64,000 bases of DNA, from contig NZ_CP026538.1 of assembly GCF_004135975.1 (NCBI RefSeq), forward strand, positions 1,860,001 through 1,924,000, in the 5' to 3' direction. A program made the translations under genes and the position numbers. Position 1 is the stretch's first letter. The number at the start of each line of letters is the position of its first letter. Shown in pieces: positions 62,090 to 64,000 of this stretch. Origin of the DNA: Solidesulfovibrio carbinolicus. Its GTDB lineage: Bacteria > Desulfobacterota > Desulfovibrionia > Desulfovibrionales > Desulfovibrionaceae. Below the pieces are notes generated by a model that searched no databases, had not been told where the DNA came from, and saw nothing but the letters and a program-made list of their open reading frames with translations.

Positions 62090-62445
62090 TCTCTCGTAGT
62101 GCCCCTTGTGCCTCTGGTGATCCGAGACATCTAAGGGGGGTGCCGAGGGGGGCATGGGGCAGCTTGTTTCAGAACCGCACGGCCAGGGCCAGGAAGTGGT
62201 ACACCCTTTCAGTTGGCCAGTAAGGCGTCGGCTGCGAACTGCGTCTTGCCCTTGTCGTGCTTGGCTTGTCAGTCGCGCGGCCAGTTTGGTCAATCCCCGT
62301 TCCGTCTGGTTTTGGCCGACTTCCCGGCGCGGCATCGATTGGTGTCAGGTCGTCGAAACTAGGCACTTTTTTCGACCATGGAGGATGAAATGTCGGGATA
62401 GGCACGGGCTCCACAATCTTGGCCCGTTGTTGTTATCTTGCCCAG

Positions 62446-62685
62446 ATGAAAAACACCTCAAGCCCGGCCAAGAGCCGGCCCGATTTCGAGTTTGCCGCTC
62501 AAGTGAAGCGGTTTTTCTCCAACCCTGAAACCCGTATGACCCAACCCCAGCTCGCCAGAAAGCTGCAAATTCCTTGCTCAACGCTGCGGTCGTATCTGCT
62601 TTGTGTCACACCCTTCCCTGGTGCTGTTCGTCTTGGACTTGAGGCGATTATGAGGAGTGTAGGCGAGGAGGTGCGCCTTGGCTAA
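62446..62685 (+). CDS. Small helix-turn-helix protein
   Basis: 79 residues. MTQPQLARKLQIPCSTLRSYLLCVTPFPGAVRLGL has the spacing of a DNA-binding helix-turn-helix. It may control the antirepressor that follows, whose TTG start it overlaps by 8 nt. The ATG at 62446 is preferred over 62419; neither has a strong ribosome-binding site. Confidence 0.62.
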   Translation: MKNTSSPAKSRPDFEFAAQVKRFFSNPETRMTQPQLARKLQIPCSTLRSYLLCVTPFPGAVRLGLEAIMRSVGEEVRLG

Positions 62686-63253
62686 GCGTAGCGCTACCCC
62701 TGTTATTGAGGGTGAGCTTGTCCCGATTGGCGAGAGCTTTGCTGGCCCTATCGCTGATAATATTTTGTTGAACTCCGACGACGATCAAATCCGAGTTGTC
62801 GTTGATGGTGCTGGCCGGCCATGGTTTGTGGCGCGGGACGTTTGTGCCGCATTTGGAGACACGCACTATCGGCGGTCATTTGGTCGATTGGATGACGATG
62901 AAAAGGGCGTGACACATATTGTAACTGCCGGAGGCAAGCAGTTAATGGCGATTGTTAACGAACAGGGGCTGTTTTCCATGCTGTTGTCCATGGATCCTAA
63001 GAAATCGCCGCTGTGTCATGTTGATTATGAGAGAGTCAATCGCCGTATCGATAAACTCAAAGCATTTAAACGCTGGCTCTTTAAGGAGGTATTGCCAGCA
63101 ATCCGTAAATACGGTGCGTATATGACGCCTACTGTGGTTGAAAAGGCGTTGATTGACATAGATACGATTATTGATCTGGCCTTAAAACTTAAAGCTGAGC
63201 GCTCCACAGGCGACAGTGCATGTAAGGATGCGTCGTTTGCAATAACGTCGTAA
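62678..63253 (+). CDS. BRO-N domain antirepressor
   Basis: A 191-residue protein with a BRO-N/antirepressor domain: IRVVVDGAGRPWFVARDVCAAFG, then LMAIVNEQGLFSMLL and AFKRWLFKEVLPAIRKYGAYM, the classic end of the domain. It starts at TTG 62678 with GAGGAGGT 5 nt upstream. The C-terminal 40 residues are unlike known antirepressor tails. It probably interferes with a repressor of the element. Confidence 0.85.
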   Translation: MAKRSATPVIEGELVPIGESFAGPIADNILLNSDDDQIRVVVDGAGRPWFVARDVCAAFGDTHYRRSFGRLDDDEKGVTHIVTAGGKQLMAIVNEQGLFSMLLSMDPKKSPLCHVDYERVNRRIDKLKAFKRWLFKEVLPAIRKYGAYMTPTVVEKALIDIDTIIDLALKLKAERSTGDSACKDASFAITS

Positions 63254-63299
63254 CTAGGTCATCAATTTCAAGACCGTGGTGCGGTCGGCCGGCCTGACA

Positions 63300-63344
63300 A
63301 GCTAGATGCGTAATGCATTGTCTAGCTGTCCTTCCGCACCATAG
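63300..63344. other. Putative right attachment site with adjacent inverted repeat
   Basis: AGCTAGA (63300-63306) and TCTAGCT (63321-63327) form an inverted repeat beside CCTTCCGCACCATAG (63330-63344), which matches the tRNA-Leu 3' end at 14 of 15 positions. Confidence 0.55.
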
Positions 63345-63650
63345 AACACAAATATTTCCAGGTAGTTAATTGAAGATTAAGACAATATCAACGCAATATA
63401 TACGCAATAGCCGTAATTATCGATAGGTTTTATATTGTCATTGTCGTAGTTAACTGGCTTATAATTGAAATCTGCTAGTCGTCCAAAGCTCATTACGTAG
63501 GTGCAAGCGATTGCCTAGCCAATGTCATGAACGTATATTGGACAAGATGCAGCTAACCGATGGACATATGCGGCCAGGGCTAGTATTTTGCTTGATTTTA
63601 TGTATCAAGTTGCCTAACGTTGGCTAGGCAATTTGATACGGAGGCAAAGC
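63345..63650. other. AT-rich intergenic region with short repeats, no gene seen
   Basis: It contains ACGCAATA twice in direct orientation, 11 bp apart (63392 and 63403), and GACAATAT (63382-63389) inverted against ATATTGTC (63432-63439). ATTGCCTAGCCAATG at 63510-63524 repeats the arm of the inverted repeat at 63602-63639. I see no credible ORF. Confidence 0.5.
63602..63639. repeat. 38-bp inverted repeat upstream of the serine recombinase
   Basis: Arms GTATCAAGTTGCCTA / TAGGCAATTTGATAC (15 bp, one mismatch) surround an 8-nt centre and end 11 bp before the recombinase start, so the ribosome-binding site lies next to it. A likely operator or recombinase binding site. Confidence 0.65.
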
Positions 63651-64000
63651 ATGGCTGGCAAGTTCGTTTCGTACCTACGAGTGTCCACCAAGCGCCAAGG
63701 TGACAGCGGCCTTGGGCTTGAGGCCCAACAAAAGGCAATCCTGGACTTCCTGAATGGGGGAGCGTGGGAACTTGTCGGCGAGTTCGTGGAGGTGGAGAGC
63801 GGCAAGCGCCAGGATAACCGGCCGAAGCTTCAAGAGGCGCTTCAGCTTGCCAAAGCCACGGGGGCGAAGTTGCTTATCGCCAAGCTGGACAGGCTTTCCA
63901 GAAATGCCGCTTTCCTCCTGTCCCTTCGTGATGCCGGCGTTGACTTCGTGTGCGTGGACAATCCTCAGGCCACGCCTTTGACCATCGGCATATTGGCCGT
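63651..64000 (+). CDS. Serine recombinase (resolvase family), N-terminal part, runs off the window
   Basis: 116 codons are visible. FVSYLRVSTKRQGDSGLGLEAQ carries the nucleophilic Ser in the YxRVS motif; LLIAKLDRLSRNAAFLL is the second resolvase signature. GGAGG lies 7 nt before ATG 63651. Spacing suggests a resolvase or a large serine integrase; the size cannot be judged because the window ends. It may belong to a second element next to the tRNA-Leu island. Confidence 0.9.
   Translation, partial: MAGKFVSYLRVSTKRQGDSGLGLEAQQKAILDFLNGGAWELVGEFVEVESGKRQDNRPKLQEALQLAKATGAKLLIAKLDRLSRNAAFLLSLRDAGVDFVCVDNPQATPLTIGILA

Larger units (their letters stand above)
56295..63344. mobile_element. Integrated element of about 7 kb at tRNA-Leu
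   Basis: It begins at the tRNA 3' end and has a P4-type integrase as first gene, an AlpA-like protein, a primase/helicase pair, a small HTH protein and a BRO-N antirepressor, all on the plus strand. GC is visibly lower than in the flanking core genes and the dispersed palindromic repeats are absent. No capsid, tail or conjugation genes are seen. It resembles a satellite-type or defective integrative element. The right border at 63344 is inferred from the 14/15 att match; a border beyond the window cannot be excluded. Confidence 0.7.

Noticed and set aside
61881-62099. 72-codon plus-strand ORF in the element
   Set aside because: It is antisense to a longer minus-strand frame, with no ribosome-binding site and no motif.

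Overview
The window looks like chromosome of a sulfate-reducing deltaproteobacterium of the Desulfovibrio group. The evidence is a complete quinone reductase complex (qrcABCD) of the type known from cytochrome c3-rich sulfate reducers, very high GC, and long spurious antisense frames. The intergenic style suggests the D. magneticus/fructosivorans (Solidesulfovibrio) clade, but that placement is inference. About the first 56.2 kb are core chromosome and the last 7.7 kb are accessory DNA.

Layout. 0-9 kb (minus strand): universal stress protein, two acyltransferase-3 proteins, and a run nnr > CBS protein > tsaE > lysC > cimA (metabolite repair, tRNA t6A, aspartate family and isoleucine precursor). 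9-15 kb: an MBL hydrolase, an overlapping NlpC/P60 lipoprotein and LD-transpeptidase-like pair, and an overlapping RACE-type ferredoxin/ASKHA protein and Rsm22-like methyltransferase pair. 15-17 kb: rfbC and manC for surface polysaccharide sugars. 17.4-22.2 kb: the qrcABCD operon with a promoter-like site and a strong terminator. 22.3-22.6 kb: a remnant of a PaiB-type flavoprotein. 22.7-25.5 kb: an Mg2+ P-type ATPase. 25.7-29.6 kb: a translationally coupled GAK-type cassette (amphi-Trp protein, PhoU-kinase fusion, ATP-grasp enzyme, HprK-related kinase B), facing a Nif11-like small ORF and a PiT phosphate transporter across a perfect 25-bp palindrome. I consider this the most interesting system here.

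31.8-56.3 kb: hemW, an M23 peptidase, a lipoprotein, a periplasmic glycerophosphodiesterase, a protein with diadenylate cyclase motifs, PilZ and TPR proteins, a Q/G/P-rich secreted protein, the nadC-nadA-nadB operon, rarA, rsmE, gcvT, a 585-residue protein of unknown family, a double-GAF protein, mreB, an inositol monophosphatase, a NUDIX protein, rimI, pgk-tpiA, secG and tRNA-Leu(GAG).

56.3-63.3 kb: a small integrated element at the 3' end of tRNA-Leu. It carries a P4-type integrase, an AlpA-like protein, a primase/helicase that appears split by a frameshift, a BRO-N antirepressor and an imperfect copy of the tRNA end at its far side. A serine recombinase behind a long inverted repeat runs off the window end.

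A family of GC-rich palindromic intergenic repeats (11 copies recognised between 1.9 and 52.7 kb) sits mostly at gene 3' ends and is absent from the integrated element.
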